From Sphingobium jiangsuense (GTDB lineage: Bacteria > Pseudomonadota > Alphaproteobacteria > Sphingomonadales > Sphingomonadaceae): 64,000 nucleotides of DNA. Shown here piece by piece: positions 35,358 to 42,917 of the stretch. A program made the position numbers and the translations under genes. The notes below the pieces were generated by a model that saw nothing but the letters and a program-made list of their open reading frames with translations, ran no database searches and was not told the origin of the DNA. The stretch's first letter is position 1. Each line of letters opens with the position of its first letter. The DNA lies in contig NZ_JACIDT010000004.1 in the NCBI RefSeq assembly GCF_014196495.1, forward strand, positions 1 through 64,000, given 5' to 3'.

Positions 35358-35846
35358 ATGAAATCGAATCCGGTCGAACCGCAAGCCGTCGTCGAGCGCA
35401 CCGCCCAGGGCGAGGCGCTCAACGACCTGATCCTGACCATCTTCCGCGTCAGCGGGCGCCTCAACCGCGCGGGCGATGCGCTGTCGCGCGACCTGAACCT
35501 GACATCGGCGCGCTGGCAGGTGCTGGGCGCGATCGCCAGCCAGCCCAGGACGATCGCGCAGATCGCGCGCCAGAACGAGCTGACGCGGCAGGGCATCCTC
35601 TGGGTGGTGCAGGCGATGGTCAAGGACGGGCTGGTCGAGCTGATCCACAATCCCGATCATCGCCGGGCCAAGCTCGTCCGCCATACGCAGGCGGGCGCGG
35701 ATATCTATCGCGAAATCACGTCGCGGCAGCGGCGCTGGGTGAGCGAGCTGGCCTCCCCCTTTTCGGAGGCGGAGCTGAAGGAAGGCACGCGCCTGCTGAC
35801 GCGGCTGGCCGAGGCGGTGGTCGCCGAGGAGGAAGAGGGCGAGTGA
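35358..35846 (+). CDS. MarR-family regulator of the 32.5-41 kb module
   Basis: A 162-residue MarR protein from ATG 35358 (MKSNPVEPQAV; GGAGA upstream). The winged helix is RTIAQIARQNELTRQGILWVVQAMVKDGLVELIHNPDHRRAKLVRHT. It ends 20 bases before the second of three similar operators, and is the only regulator inside the module, so it is the best candidate for the protein that binds all three. MarR proteins usually repress and are released by an aromatic ligand. Confidence 0.88.
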   Translation: MKSNPVEPQAVVERTAQGEALNDLILTIFRVSGRLNRAGDALSRDLNLTSARWQVLGAIASQPRTIAQIARQNELTRQGILWVVQAMVKDGLVELIHNPDHRRAKLVRHTQAGADIYREITSRQRRWVSELASPFSEAELKEGTRLLTRLAEAVVAEEEEGE

Positions 35847-35865
35847 TTTCGCCTGTGTGAAAATC

Positions 35866-35892
35866 ATTGTCATAATGACAATAGTTTGTCAT
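35866..35892. promoter_or_regulatory. MarR-type operator, copy 2
   Basis: ATTGTCAT-A-ATGACAAT (35866-35882) is a perfect 17-bp palindrome, followed by a half site TTTGTCAT (35885-35892). It sits 33 bases upstream of the binding-protein-fold gene. A separate hairpin TCTCTTC-ACGA-GAAGAGA (35895-35912) lies in the leader just before the ribosome site. Confidence 0.75.
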
Positions 35893-35924
35893 TCTCTCTT
35901 CACGAGAAGAGAGGAGACATTTTC

Positions 35925-36896
35925 ATGGCTGGCACGGAACCCCGGATCGATCGATCGCTGACGCTGCATTTCGTCGGCGACTGGGGGCAGGCGAATTTCC
36001 ATCGCGTCTGTTCCTGGCTGTCGCAGGAATTCTGCCGCCGCGCGGGCGCGCGCAGCCGGGTGGCGATCTGGAATATTCGGGAAGGCGGCATAGAGGCGAT
36101 CGATCAGGTTCAGGATGGCGAGGCCGATCTGTGCATCGTCACCCCCGCGATGCTGATGCCCGCCGCGCTCGACGGACGGCTGATCTTCGAAAAGCGGCCC
36201 GCGCCCGATCTGCGCGCGCTGGTCGCCATGCCGCAGAACGACCGGATGATCCTGGCGCTCGATCCGGCGCTGGGCATTTCCAGCTTCGAGGAGCTGCGCG
36301 CCCGGCGCCCGGCGCTGCGCATCGCCACCTCGCCCGATGACGACACCAATTTCATCGGCCATGTGGCGCGCCTGTTCTCGGAAGCGCACGGCATCGGCCG
36401 CGATACGCTGAACCGGTGGGGCGGCGATTTCGTCTACGACACCCACCCGATGGATTCGATCGGGCGGATGCTGCGGGGCGAGGTGGACGGGCTGTTGCAG
36501 GAAGCGGTGATGTCGCCCGGCTGGACCGAACTGGTCGAGCAGCGCCGCGCGATCCCGCTGCCCGCCGAAAAGGACGCATTGGCCCGGCTGGAGGCGCTGG
36601 GCCTGCCCGCCAACCCCTTGCCCTCCGGCTATTGGAGCACGATTGAGGGGCCGCTCGATGCGCTCGATTTCTCCGATTTCCTCGTCCTCGTCCGCAGCGA
36701 CATGCCGGAGGACGTCGCGCACCTGCTGACCTGGTGCCTTGTCGAGCGGCGCGAGGGGATGGAGCGGCAATATCGGCACCTGCCGCCGCAGCGCAGCCCG
36801 CTCAGCTATCCGCTCGACCCGGCGAAAATGGCGCGGACCAGCGTTCCCCTCCATCCCGGCGCGCTCCGCTATTTTCAGGAAACGGGCCTCTCCTGA
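35925..36896 (+). CDS. Substrate-binding-protein-fold protein without signal peptide
   Basis: A 323-residue protein from ATG 35925 (MAGTEPRIDRSLTLHFVGDWG) with GAGGAG eight bases upstream. The sequence (IREGGIEAIDQVQDGEADLCIVTPAML, then LRIATSPDDDTNFIGHVARLF) resembles TAXI/NMT1-type type 2 periplasmic binding proteins, yet there is no signal peptide and no TRAP or ABC transporter gene nearby. Some cytoplasmic proteins with this fold are enzymes, notably 4,5-dihydroxyphthalate decarboxylase (Pht5), so a ring decarboxylase is a real alternative to ligand binding. Its own operator supports membership of the MarR regulon. Confidence 0.6.
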   Translation: MAGTEPRIDRSLTLHFVGDWGQANFHRVCSWLSQEFCRRAGARSRVAIWNIREGGIEAIDQVQDGEADLCIVTPAMLMPAALDGRLIFEKRPAPDLRALVAMPQNDRMILALDPALGISSFEELRARRPALRIATSPDDDTNFIGHVARLFSEAHGIGRDTLNRWGGDFVYDTHPMDSIGRMLRGEVDGLLQEAVMSPGWTELVEQRRAIPLPAEKDALARLEALGLPANPLPSGYWSTIEGPLDALDFSDFLVLVRSDMPEDVAHLLTWCLVERREGMERQYRHLPPQRSPLSYPLDPAKMARTSVPLHPGALRYFQETGLS

Positions 36897-36912
36897 ATCG
36901 CCATCCGCATGA

Positions 36913-36949
36913 TTGACTTATATTTGTCTTTATGACAAAACATTGTCAT
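36913..36949. promoter_or_regulatory. MarR-type operator, copy 3
   Basis: TTGAC (36913) and ATTGTCAT (36942-36949) flank the core TTTGTC-N5-GACAAA (36923-36939). Read against copy 1, TTGAC-N2-ATATTTGTCT and the GACA/TTGTCA blocks line up with the same spacing to within one base. It lies 30 bases upstream of the reductase gene. Confidence 0.75.
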
Positions 36950-36978
36950 AAATAATATCCGAAAGAGGGAGAGGCCGG

Positions 36979-38208
36979 ATGGAGGATATCCATAGCGTCA
37001 TCATCGTCGGTGCCGGTCAGGCGGGCGGCCGCGCCGCGAAAGCCGTGCGCGCGGCGGGCTATTCCGGCCGCGTCGTCCTGATCGGCGAGGAAGAGCACCT
37101 GCCCTATGAGCGGCCCGCCCTTTCCAAGGCGGTGCTGCTCGATCCGGCGGCGCAGGCGCCCTCGGTGCTGACCGGGGCGGATTGCGCGGCGCTGGATCTG
37201 GACATGCGCGCCGGCCGTGCGGTCGCCGCCATCGACCGCGCCGCGCGCGAGGTGGTGCTGGCCGATGGGGAACGCCTCGGCTGGGACAGGCTGCTGCTGG
37301 CGACGGGAAGCCGGGTGCGCCCGCTGGCGATCGACGGCGTGCCGCCGCAATCGATCATGACGTTGCGCACGCTCGACGATGCCCGGCTGCTGCGCGAGCG
37401 GCTCGCCGCCGGGTCGGACATCGCGGTCGTCGGCGGCGGCTTCATCGGGCTGGAGGTCGCGGCCAGCGCCGCGAAGCTGGGGTGCCGGGTGACGGTGGTG
37501 GAGGCCGCCGACCGCCTGCTGCCGCGACTGGGCTGCCCGGAAGCGAGCGCCATGGTCCTCGCCCATCATCGCCGTGCGGGCATCGATATCCGTCTGGCGA
37601 CGACGGTGAAGCACGGTGACGGGCAGGCGCTGGAACTCTCCGACGGCAGTTCCGTTCCCGCGACAGTAATCGTCGCCGGGATCGGCGTGTCCCCCGACAC
37701 CGCGCTGGCCGAGGCCGCCGGGCTGGAATGCGACGACGGCATCATCGTCGATGAATATGGGCGCACGTCCGATCCGGCGATTTTCGCGGCCGGTGACGTG
37801 ACGCGCCATCGCCATCCGCTGCTCTGTCGGCATATCCGGCTGGAATCCTGGCAGAACGCCAATGTCCAGGCGGAGGCGGCCGGGCGGTCGATGGTGGGCG
37901 TGCCGACGGTCAGCGCCGAGATTCCATGGCTCTGGTCCGATCAGGGCGATCTCAACCTTCAGGTCGCGGGCGCGCCGGAACGGGTCGACACCGTGGTGAT
38001 GCGCGGCGACCCCGATGGCGAGGGCGGCATCACCCTCTTCCAGTTTCAGGACGGGCAGCTGGTGGGCGGCGTGACCGTCAATCGCGGCAAGGACATGCCG
38101 ATGATCCGCCGGATGCTCGCGCTGCCGACCCTGCAACTGGACCCGCAGGCGCTCGCCGATCCCGACACGCCGCTGCGGCGGCTTCTGCCAGCACGAGAGA
38201 CAGCATGA
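36979..38208 (+). CDS. FAD-dependent ferredoxin/rubredoxin reductase-type oxidoreductase
   Basis: A 409-residue flavoprotein from ATG 36979 (GAGGGAGAGG upstream). FAD motif SVIIVGAGQAGGRAAKA, the PYERPALSK signature of this reductase class, a NAD motif IAVVGGGFIGLEVAA and the second FAD motif IFAAGDVTRH are all present. Such enzymes pass electrons from NAD(P)H to ferredoxin, rubredoxin or flavodoxin for P450s and Rieske oxygenases. The stop overlaps the flavodoxin start (ATGA), so the two almost surely form a redox pair. The terminal oxidase is not obvious from the neighbours. Confidence 0.9.
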   Translation: MEDIHSVIIVGAGQAGGRAAKAVRAAGYSGRVVLIGEEEHLPYERPALSKAVLLDPAAQAPSVLTGADCAALDLDMRAGRAVAAIDRAAREVVLADGERLGWDRLLLATGSRVRPLAIDGVPPQSIMTLRTLDDARLLRERLAAGSDIAVVGGGFIGLEVAASAAKLGCRVTVVEAADRLLPRLGCPEASAMVLAHHRRAGIDIRLATTVKHGDGQALELSDGSSVPATVIVAGIGVSPDTALAEAAGLECDDGIIVDEYGRTSDPAIFAAGDVTRHRHPLLCRHIRLESWQNANVQAEAAGRSMVGVPTVSAEIPWLWSDQGDLNLQVAGAPERVDTVVMRGDPDGEGGITLFQFQDGQLVGGVTVNRGKDMPMIRRMLALPTLQLDPQALADPDTPLRRLLPARETA

Positions 38209-38663
38209 CCGATATCACCATCCTGGTTGCGACGATGAGCGGCACCGCCGAAATGGTCGCCGACGAAATCGCGGGGCGTCTGGAGGATGCGGGCGCGCAG
38301 GCGCGCATCCTTCGCATGGAAAAAGCCGATATCGGTACGCTGAAGGATGCGGAAGGGCCGCTCCTCATCTGCTCCTCCACCTATGGCACCGGCGACGTGC
38401 CGGATAATGGCGCGGCGCTTTACGGTGCGCTGGAGGCCGGCAGGCCCGACCTGTCGGGCGTGCGCTACGGCGTGGTGGCGCTGGGCGACAGCGTCTATCC
38501 GCAGACCTTCTGCTTCGGCGGGCGCAAGTTCGACGCCCTCCTCTCCTCGCTCGGCGCGCGGCGGATCGGCGAGCGCTTCGAGCATGACTCGCGCAGCGGC
38601 GTCTATCCGGAGGATGCCGCCGCCGACTGGGCGGAGCAATGGTTCGCCTCCCTCGACGATTGA
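38205..38663 (+). CDS. Flavodoxin (MioC-like)
   Basis: A 152-residue FMN protein. The phosphate-binding loop is TMSGTAEM near residues 9-16, followed by SSTYGTGDVPDNG (isoalloxazine contact) and YGVVALGDSVYPQTFCFGGRKFD, all diagnostic of short-chain flavodoxins of the MioC/CysJ-domain type. It overlaps the reductase gene by four bases. As in the P450cin system, a reductase plus flavodoxin can replace a ferredoxin chain; its acceptor here is unknown. Confidence 0.88.
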   Translation: MTDITILVATMSGTAEMVADEIAGRLEDAGAQARILRMEKADIGTLKDAEGPLLICSSTYGTGDVPDNGAALYGALEAGRPDLSGVRYGVVALGDSVYPQTFCFGGRKFDALLSSLGARRIGERFEHDSRSGVYPEDAAADWAEQWFASLDD

Positions 38664-38692
38664 CCAGACGAAGAAAAAGGAGCCTTCCTGCC

Positions 38693-39412
38693 GTGACTTC
38701 ATCGACCCTATCGATCCCGGTTTCCGACGGGGGAGCCATTCCCGCCCATTGCGCGCTGCCTTCCCCCGGCAAGGCGCCCGCCGCCGCCATCATCGTGCTG
38801 CAGGAGATATTCGGCGTGAACGCCAATATCCGCGCGATCGCGGATGGCTATGCGGCGCGGGGCTTCATCGCGATCGCGCCCGATCTGTTCTGGCGGCTGG
38901 AGCCGGGCGTCGATCTCGATCCCTCCGATCCCGCCTCGCGCGACCGCGCGATGGGGCTGATGCAGCGTTTCGACGCGCCCGCCGCCCTGCGCGACATTGC
39001 CGCCGTCGCGGCCCATGCGCGCGGCCTGCCCGGCGCGTCGGGCAAGGTCGGGGCGGTCGGCTATTGCCTCGGCGGCAAGCTGGCCTATCTCGTCTCGACC
39101 ATCGGGGCGGTGGACGCCGCGGTTTCCTATTACGGCACCGGCATCCATGCCTCGCTCGACAAGGCGGCGGAGGTGGCCTGCCCGCTGCTGCTGCATCTGG
39201 CGCTGGAGGACACTCTCTGCCCGCCCGAAGCGCAGGACGCGATCCGCGCCGGTTTCGCGCCGCTGGCCGACCGGGTGAGGATCGAGGAATATCCGGGCGC
39301 AGGGCACGCCTTCGCCCGGCGCGGCGCGCCGACGTGCGATCCGGCCTGCGCCGACCGCGCCGATGCCGCGACCCATGGCTTTTTCGACCGGCATCTCGCG
39401 GGCGGGCAATGA
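38693..39412 (+). CDS. Dienelactone hydrolase family protein
   Basis: A 239-residue alpha/beta hydrolase. I choose GTG 38693 because AAGGAG lies ten bases upstream and the product (MTSSTLSIPVSDGG) matches the family N-terminus. The Cys-Asp-His triad is present at the usual spacing: C125 (VGYCLGG), D173 (LEDTLCP), H205 (GAGHAF). EIFGVNANIRAIADGYAARGF is also typical. It would open a lactone formed during ring-fission. Its stop overlaps the aldolase-fold gene start (ATGA), placing it in the reductase-to-dioxygenase operon. Confidence 0.88.
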   Translation: MTSSTLSIPVSDGGAIPAHCALPSPGKAPAAAIIVLQEIFGVNANIRAIADGYAARGFIAIAPDLFWRLEPGVDLDPSDPASRDRAMGLMQRFDAPAALRDIAAVAAHARGLPGASGKVGAVGYCLGGKLAYLVSTIGAVDAAVSYYGTGIHASLDKAAEVACPLLLHLALEDTLCPPEAQDAIRAGFAPLADRVRIEEYPGAGHAFARRGAPTCDPACADRADAATHGFFDRHLAGGQ

Positions 39413-40137
39413 CCGGCGAAGCGGCCGGAGAGGCGTTGCGCGCCGGGATCGCCGATGCGAGCCGGATCCTCGCGGGCCTCGGCATTCTCGATGCCTTCGG
39501 CCATGTCAGCGTCCGCTCGCCCGGCCGGGCCGACCGCTTCCTGATGTCGCGCTCGCTGGCGCCTGCGCTGGTCGGGCCGGGCGACGTCATCGAACTGGAC
39601 CTCGACGGCAACTGCGTTTCCGATCCGGCGGCGCGGCCCTTCCTCGAACGGTTCATCCATGCCGAACTCTACCGGTTGCGCGCCGATGTGGGTGCGGTAG
39701 TGCACAGCCATAGCCCGGACGTGCTGCCCTTCACCGTGGTGCCGACGGCGCGGATGCGGCCGATATGCCATATTTGCGGCTTTCTGGCGGGGACGCCCGC
39801 GCCCTTCGACGTCGCCGATCATGCGGGGCCGGGCACCGACCTGCTGATCCGGGAATCGGCCACGGGCGCGGCGCTGGCCCGCCATCTCGCTGACAAGGCG
39901 GTGGTGCCGATGCGCGGGCACGGCTTCACGGCGGTGGGCGAAACCATCGAGCAGGCGACGTTCCGCGCCGTCTACACCGCGCGCAATTGCCGGATCGAGC
40001 GGGAGGCCCGGATGCTGGGCGAGCCGCTGTTCCTCACCGACGAGGAGGCGGCGGCCTGCGACGCGACGACCAACGGCCAGATCGGCCGCGCCTGGGCCTT
40101 GTGGCGCGACCAATGGGGGCTGCCCGCGGCGGCCTGA
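39409..40137 (+). CDS. Class II aldolase/adducin-fold enzyme (possible decarboxylase)
   Basis: A 242-residue protein with the class II aldolase zinc site: the His pair in VVHSHSPDVLPF and the later His in PMRGHGFTAVG, plus FGHVSVRSPG near the N-terminus. In aromatic pathways this fold includes CmtD (decarboxylase acting after 2,3-dihydroxy-p-cumate cleavage) and PhtC (3,4-dihydroxyphthalate decarboxylase) as well as true aldolases. Being next to an extradiol dioxygenase, a CmtD-like decarboxylase of a carboxylated ring-cleavage product is my preferred reading; fuculose-type aldolase is the alternative. Confidence 0.82.
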   Translation: MTGEAAGEALRAGIADASRILAGLGILDAFGHVSVRSPGRADRFLMSRSLAPALVGPGDVIELDLDGNCVSDPAARPFLERFIHAELYRLRADVGAVVHSHSPDVLPFTVVPTARMRPICHICGFLAGTPAPFDVADHAGPGTDLLIRESATGAALARHLADKAVVPMRGHGFTAVGETIEQATFRAVYTARNCRIEREARMLGEPLFLTDEEAAACDATTNGQIGRAWALWRDQWGLPAAA

Positions 40138-40159
40138 CGGGGAAGAGGGAGAGAGGCGG

Positions 40160-41095
40160 ATGGCGGTTTTGAATGTAATGTCGGTCACGCTGGATGTCCC
40201 CGATATCGCGCCGGGGCTGGATTTCTATGCGGCGGCGGGCCTCGTCGCCAGCGTCGAGGGCCGGCAGGCGCATTTGCGCTGCGAGGGGCAGGACCGGGCT
40301 TCGATCGTCCTGCGCGGCGGCGCGGCGCGCAAGCGGTTGCACCATGTCACGCTGCGGGCGGACGGGCTGGAGGCGATCGCGAAGGCGGTTCCGGCGCAGG
40401 GCGGCACGGTGGTGGCCGCGCCCGCCGGATTCGAGGATGGCGGGCTGTGGGTGCGCGATCCGCACGGCATGCTGATCCATCTGATCGATTGCGCGCCCGA
40501 TGCGCCACTGGCCGCGCGCCCCCGGTTCGCCGTCAACGGGCCGGGCGACATCGTGCGCAGCAACCGCTCCGCGATGCTGCCGCAGGCGAGCTATGGCCCG
40601 GTCAGGCCGCTGCGGCTGGGGCATGTCCTGCTCTTCAGCCCGGACGTTCCCGTCAGCGTCCTCTTCATGACCGAAGCGCTCGGCATGGGGCTGGCCGACC
40701 GGGCGCAGGACGTGATCGCCTTCTGCTGCACCCGGCAGGGAAGCGACCATCATGTGGTGGCCTTCGCCAAATCGCCGGGCATCGGCTTCCACCATGCCAG
40801 CTTTCAGGTGGCGGACCCGGACGAGGTCGGCCGTGGCGGCCGCGCGCTCGTGGAGCAGGCGGGCAAGGGCGACTGGGGCTTCGGCCGCCATACGATCGGG
40901 TCGAACTTCTTCCACTATATCCAGGACCCCTGGGGATCATGGTTCGAATATTATTCGGACATCGATTTTATCGAGGATTATTCGGCCTGGACGCCGACCA
41001 ACTATCCGATGGAGGACAGCCTCGCCAATTGGGGCCCGCCCGTCCCGCACGACTTCGTGCACAATTATGAGGCCGTCGGGGAGGAGGAGGCGTGA
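40160..41095 (+). CDS. Type I extradiol dioxygenase (VOC family)
   Basis: A 311-residue two-domain vicinal-oxygen-chelate protein with GGGAAGAGGGAGAG upstream. The C-terminal domain holds the metal triad H155 (LGHVLLF), H211 or H212 (GFHHASF) and E263 (FEYYSD), spaced as in BphC-type enzymes. It should cleave a catechol meta to the hydroxyls using Fe(II). The neighbouring class II aldolase-fold gene resembles the CmtC-CmtD arrangement, so a carboxylated catechol is a plausible substrate. Last gene of the MarR module operon. Confidence 0.88.
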   Translation: MAVLNVMSVTLDVPDIAPGLDFYAAAGLVASVEGRQAHLRCEGQDRASIVLRGGAARKRLHHVTLRADGLEAIAKAVPAQGGTVVAAPAGFEDGGLWVRDPHGMLIHLIDCAPDAPLAARPRFAVNGPGDIVRSNRSAMLPQASYGPVRPLRLGHVLLFSPDVPVSVLFMTEALGMGLADRAQDVIAFCCTRQGSDHHVVAFAKSPGIGFHHASFQVADPDEVGRGGRALVEQAGKGDWGFGRHTIGSNFFHYIQDPWGSWFEYYSDIDFIEDYSAWTPTNYPMEDSLANWGPPVPHDFVHNYEAVGEEEA

Positions 41096-41152
41096 ATGGT
41101 CGATAGCGCCCCATCCACGCCTGCCGCCGATCGCGCCCCCTCCGGCGGCGTC

Positions 41153-42796
41153 CTATCCGGCGGCGCGCAGGGTGGCGCGCCCTTCGCCGCTCCGGCCGCT
41201 CACCAGATGGAGCAGCTCCGCCCCCGGCCAGCGCGATCCGCGCCACGCGACATGCTGGTCGGTGCGGACCAGCGCCAGCGGCGCCTCGTAGAGAGCGGCG
41301 AGCGCGGGATCCGGGATCGACACGATTTCGATCGGCACGCCGGTTTCCTCCGCATCCCGCGTCGCGCGCGCCGCCTCTTCCTCCAGCCCCTCGCCGAAGT
41401 TCAGCAGCGTGAACCCCTGCCCGAAGCGATCGTAGAGGGAGCGGCCGTCGGCCAGCCAGGCATGCGGCGCGACGCAGCCCGGCCGGGCCGAAGGCACATA
41501 GTCGGCCGCCAGCGGCAGGGGCGCGGTTCCTTCCGCCGCGATCACCGGGGAGCCCGCATAGCAATAGCCGAGCACGACGCCGAGGCTCTTGAATTCGCGG
41601 CGCTTGGCGCGCGCGATCGTCTCGCCCAGCTCGGCGCGCAGCCTGTCGCCCTCGGCGCCTTCATCCTCTATGCCGGGGCGGTAGAGCTGGTTGCCGAGCG
41701 TCTTGTGGTTCTCGACCGCCTCGTCGATCACCTGCCGGTGCAGCGGGCGACGCTCGCCCTGATAGCTGTCGAGCAGCGCGTCCCCGCCCCAGCCTTGCAG
41801 CACGGCGGCCAGCTTCCAGCCGAGGTCGACGGAATCGGCGATGCCCATGTTCATGCCGTAGCCGCCGAAGGGCGGATGCAGATGGCACGCATCCCCGACC
41901 AGAAACACCCGCCCGTCGCGATAGCGGTCGGCGATGAACTGGCTGGCCACCCATTCGTCGGTGCTCAATATCTCATAGGGCAGATCGATGCCGGTCGCGG
42001 CGCGGATCAGCGCGGCGGCTTCCTCGTTGCTGAGCCGCATCCCCTCCTTCACCGCCGTCGGCATGAAGAACCAGCGGTCGCCGCTGTCCATCGGGCCGAT
42101 CAGGCTCGGCGTGTCGGCATTGACCTGCCAGTACATGATCGCGGGGCCGAGATTGTGCGCGGCGGCGAGGCCGGGCGCGCGGAACACCACATTATAGTTG
42201 CGCGACAGCCCGTATTCGCCCTCGAACCGCGCGCCGATCAACTCGCGCACAAGGCTGCGCGCGCCATCGGCGCCGACCAGATACTCGCTTTCGACCGTGA
42301 GGACGGTGTCGGACGCCAGATCGCGCACGGTGCTGACGACCTTGTCCTCCCGCCGGGCAAAGCCCTCGAACGCGTGGCGGAAGCGCACCTCGACCGTGGG
42401 CAGGGTCGCGACGTGACGGCGCAGCACCTCCTCCAGCAGATATTGCGGGATCCATTGCGCATGTTCGGAATAGCGGGGGTCGGGCGCCGGGTCGCAGTTG
42501 AACGCGTTGGGAATGCGGGTAAGCAGCCGCCCGCCCAGCCGCGTCGCGAACACCACGTCCGACGGATAGTCGCAGCCGAAGGGCGACGCCGCCGCGAGCG
42601 CATCGGCGATGCCCCAGCGGCGCAGATGCTCGCGCGTGCGGATATGCGTGGTCTTGGCGCGGGGCGCATAGCCGACCCGGTCGTTCTGCTCGATCAGAAG
42701 GCAGGGAATCGACCGGGAACCAAGCTCTATGGCCAGCGCAAGGCCGGCAGGCCCGGCCCCGGCGATCAATACCCGCGTTGCAATCGCATCCGTCAT
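41153..42796 (-). CDS. FAD-dependent aromatic hydroxylase (class A, MhpA/PheA type)
   Basis: A 547-residue flavin monooxygenase from ATG 42796 (GAGGAGG upstream). FAD motif VLIAGAGPAGLALAIEL, VGADGARSLVREL (DG motif) and VFLVGDACHLHPPFGGYGMNMGIADS (GD motif) are clear, with a thioredoxin-like C-terminal domain ending in LVRTDQHVAWRG. This class ortho-hydroxylates phenolic acids with NAD(P)H and O2. Divergent from a LysR regulator that likely controls it. It converges with the extradiol dioxygenase gene and could make that enzyme's catechol. Confidence 0.88.
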   Translation of the reverse strand: MTDAIATRVLIAGAGPAGLALAIELGSRSIPCLLIEQNDRVGYAPRAKTTHIRTREHLRRWGIADALAAASPFGCDYPSDVVFATRLGGRLLTRIPNAFNCDPAPDPRYSEHAQWIPQYLLEEVLRRHVATLPTVEVRFRHAFEGFARREDKVVSTVRDLASDTVLTVESEYLVGADGARSLVRELIGARFEGEYGLSRNYNVVFRAPGLAAAHNLGPAIMYWQVNADTPSLIGPMDSGDRWFFMPTAVKEGMRLSNEEAAALIRAATGIDLPYEILSTDEWVASQFIADRYRDGRVFLVGDACHLHPPFGGYGMNMGIADSVDLGWKLAAVLQGWGGDALLDSYQGERRPLHRQVIDEAVENHKTLGNQLYRPGIEDEGAEGDRLRAELGETIARAKRREFKSLGVVLGYCYAGSPVIAAEGTAPLPLAADYVPSARPGCVAPHAWLADGRSLYDRFGQGFTLLNFGEGLEEEAARATRDAEETGVPIEIVSIPDPALAALYEAPLALVRTDQHVAWRGSRWPGAELLHLVSGRSGEGRATLRAAG

Positions 42797-42846
42797 TCAA
42801 CCTCCTCAGTCGCTGGCGGGCCCCGGACCCGCCGGTTCCCGCCGCC

Positions 42847-42877
42847 CTCTCCTAGCTTCGGCCGAAGGGGAGGAGAG
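42847..42877. promoter_or_regulatory. Nested inverted repeat between hydroxylase and LysR genes
   Basis: CTTCGGCCGAAG (42856-42867) is a perfect 12-bp palindrome, enclosed by CTCTCCT (42847-42853) and AGGAGAG (42871-42877). It lies in the 121-base divergent spacer and is the likely LysR or RNA-polymerase control region. Confidence 0.45.
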
Positions 42878-42917
42878 GATGGCAAGATCGTTCCAGTGAT
42901 ATGAAACGGGCATAGCA

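Noticed and set aside
33777-35873. Long antisense frame across the AAHS transporter and MarR genes
   Set aside because: Extremely Arg/Gln-rich and without any family signature.
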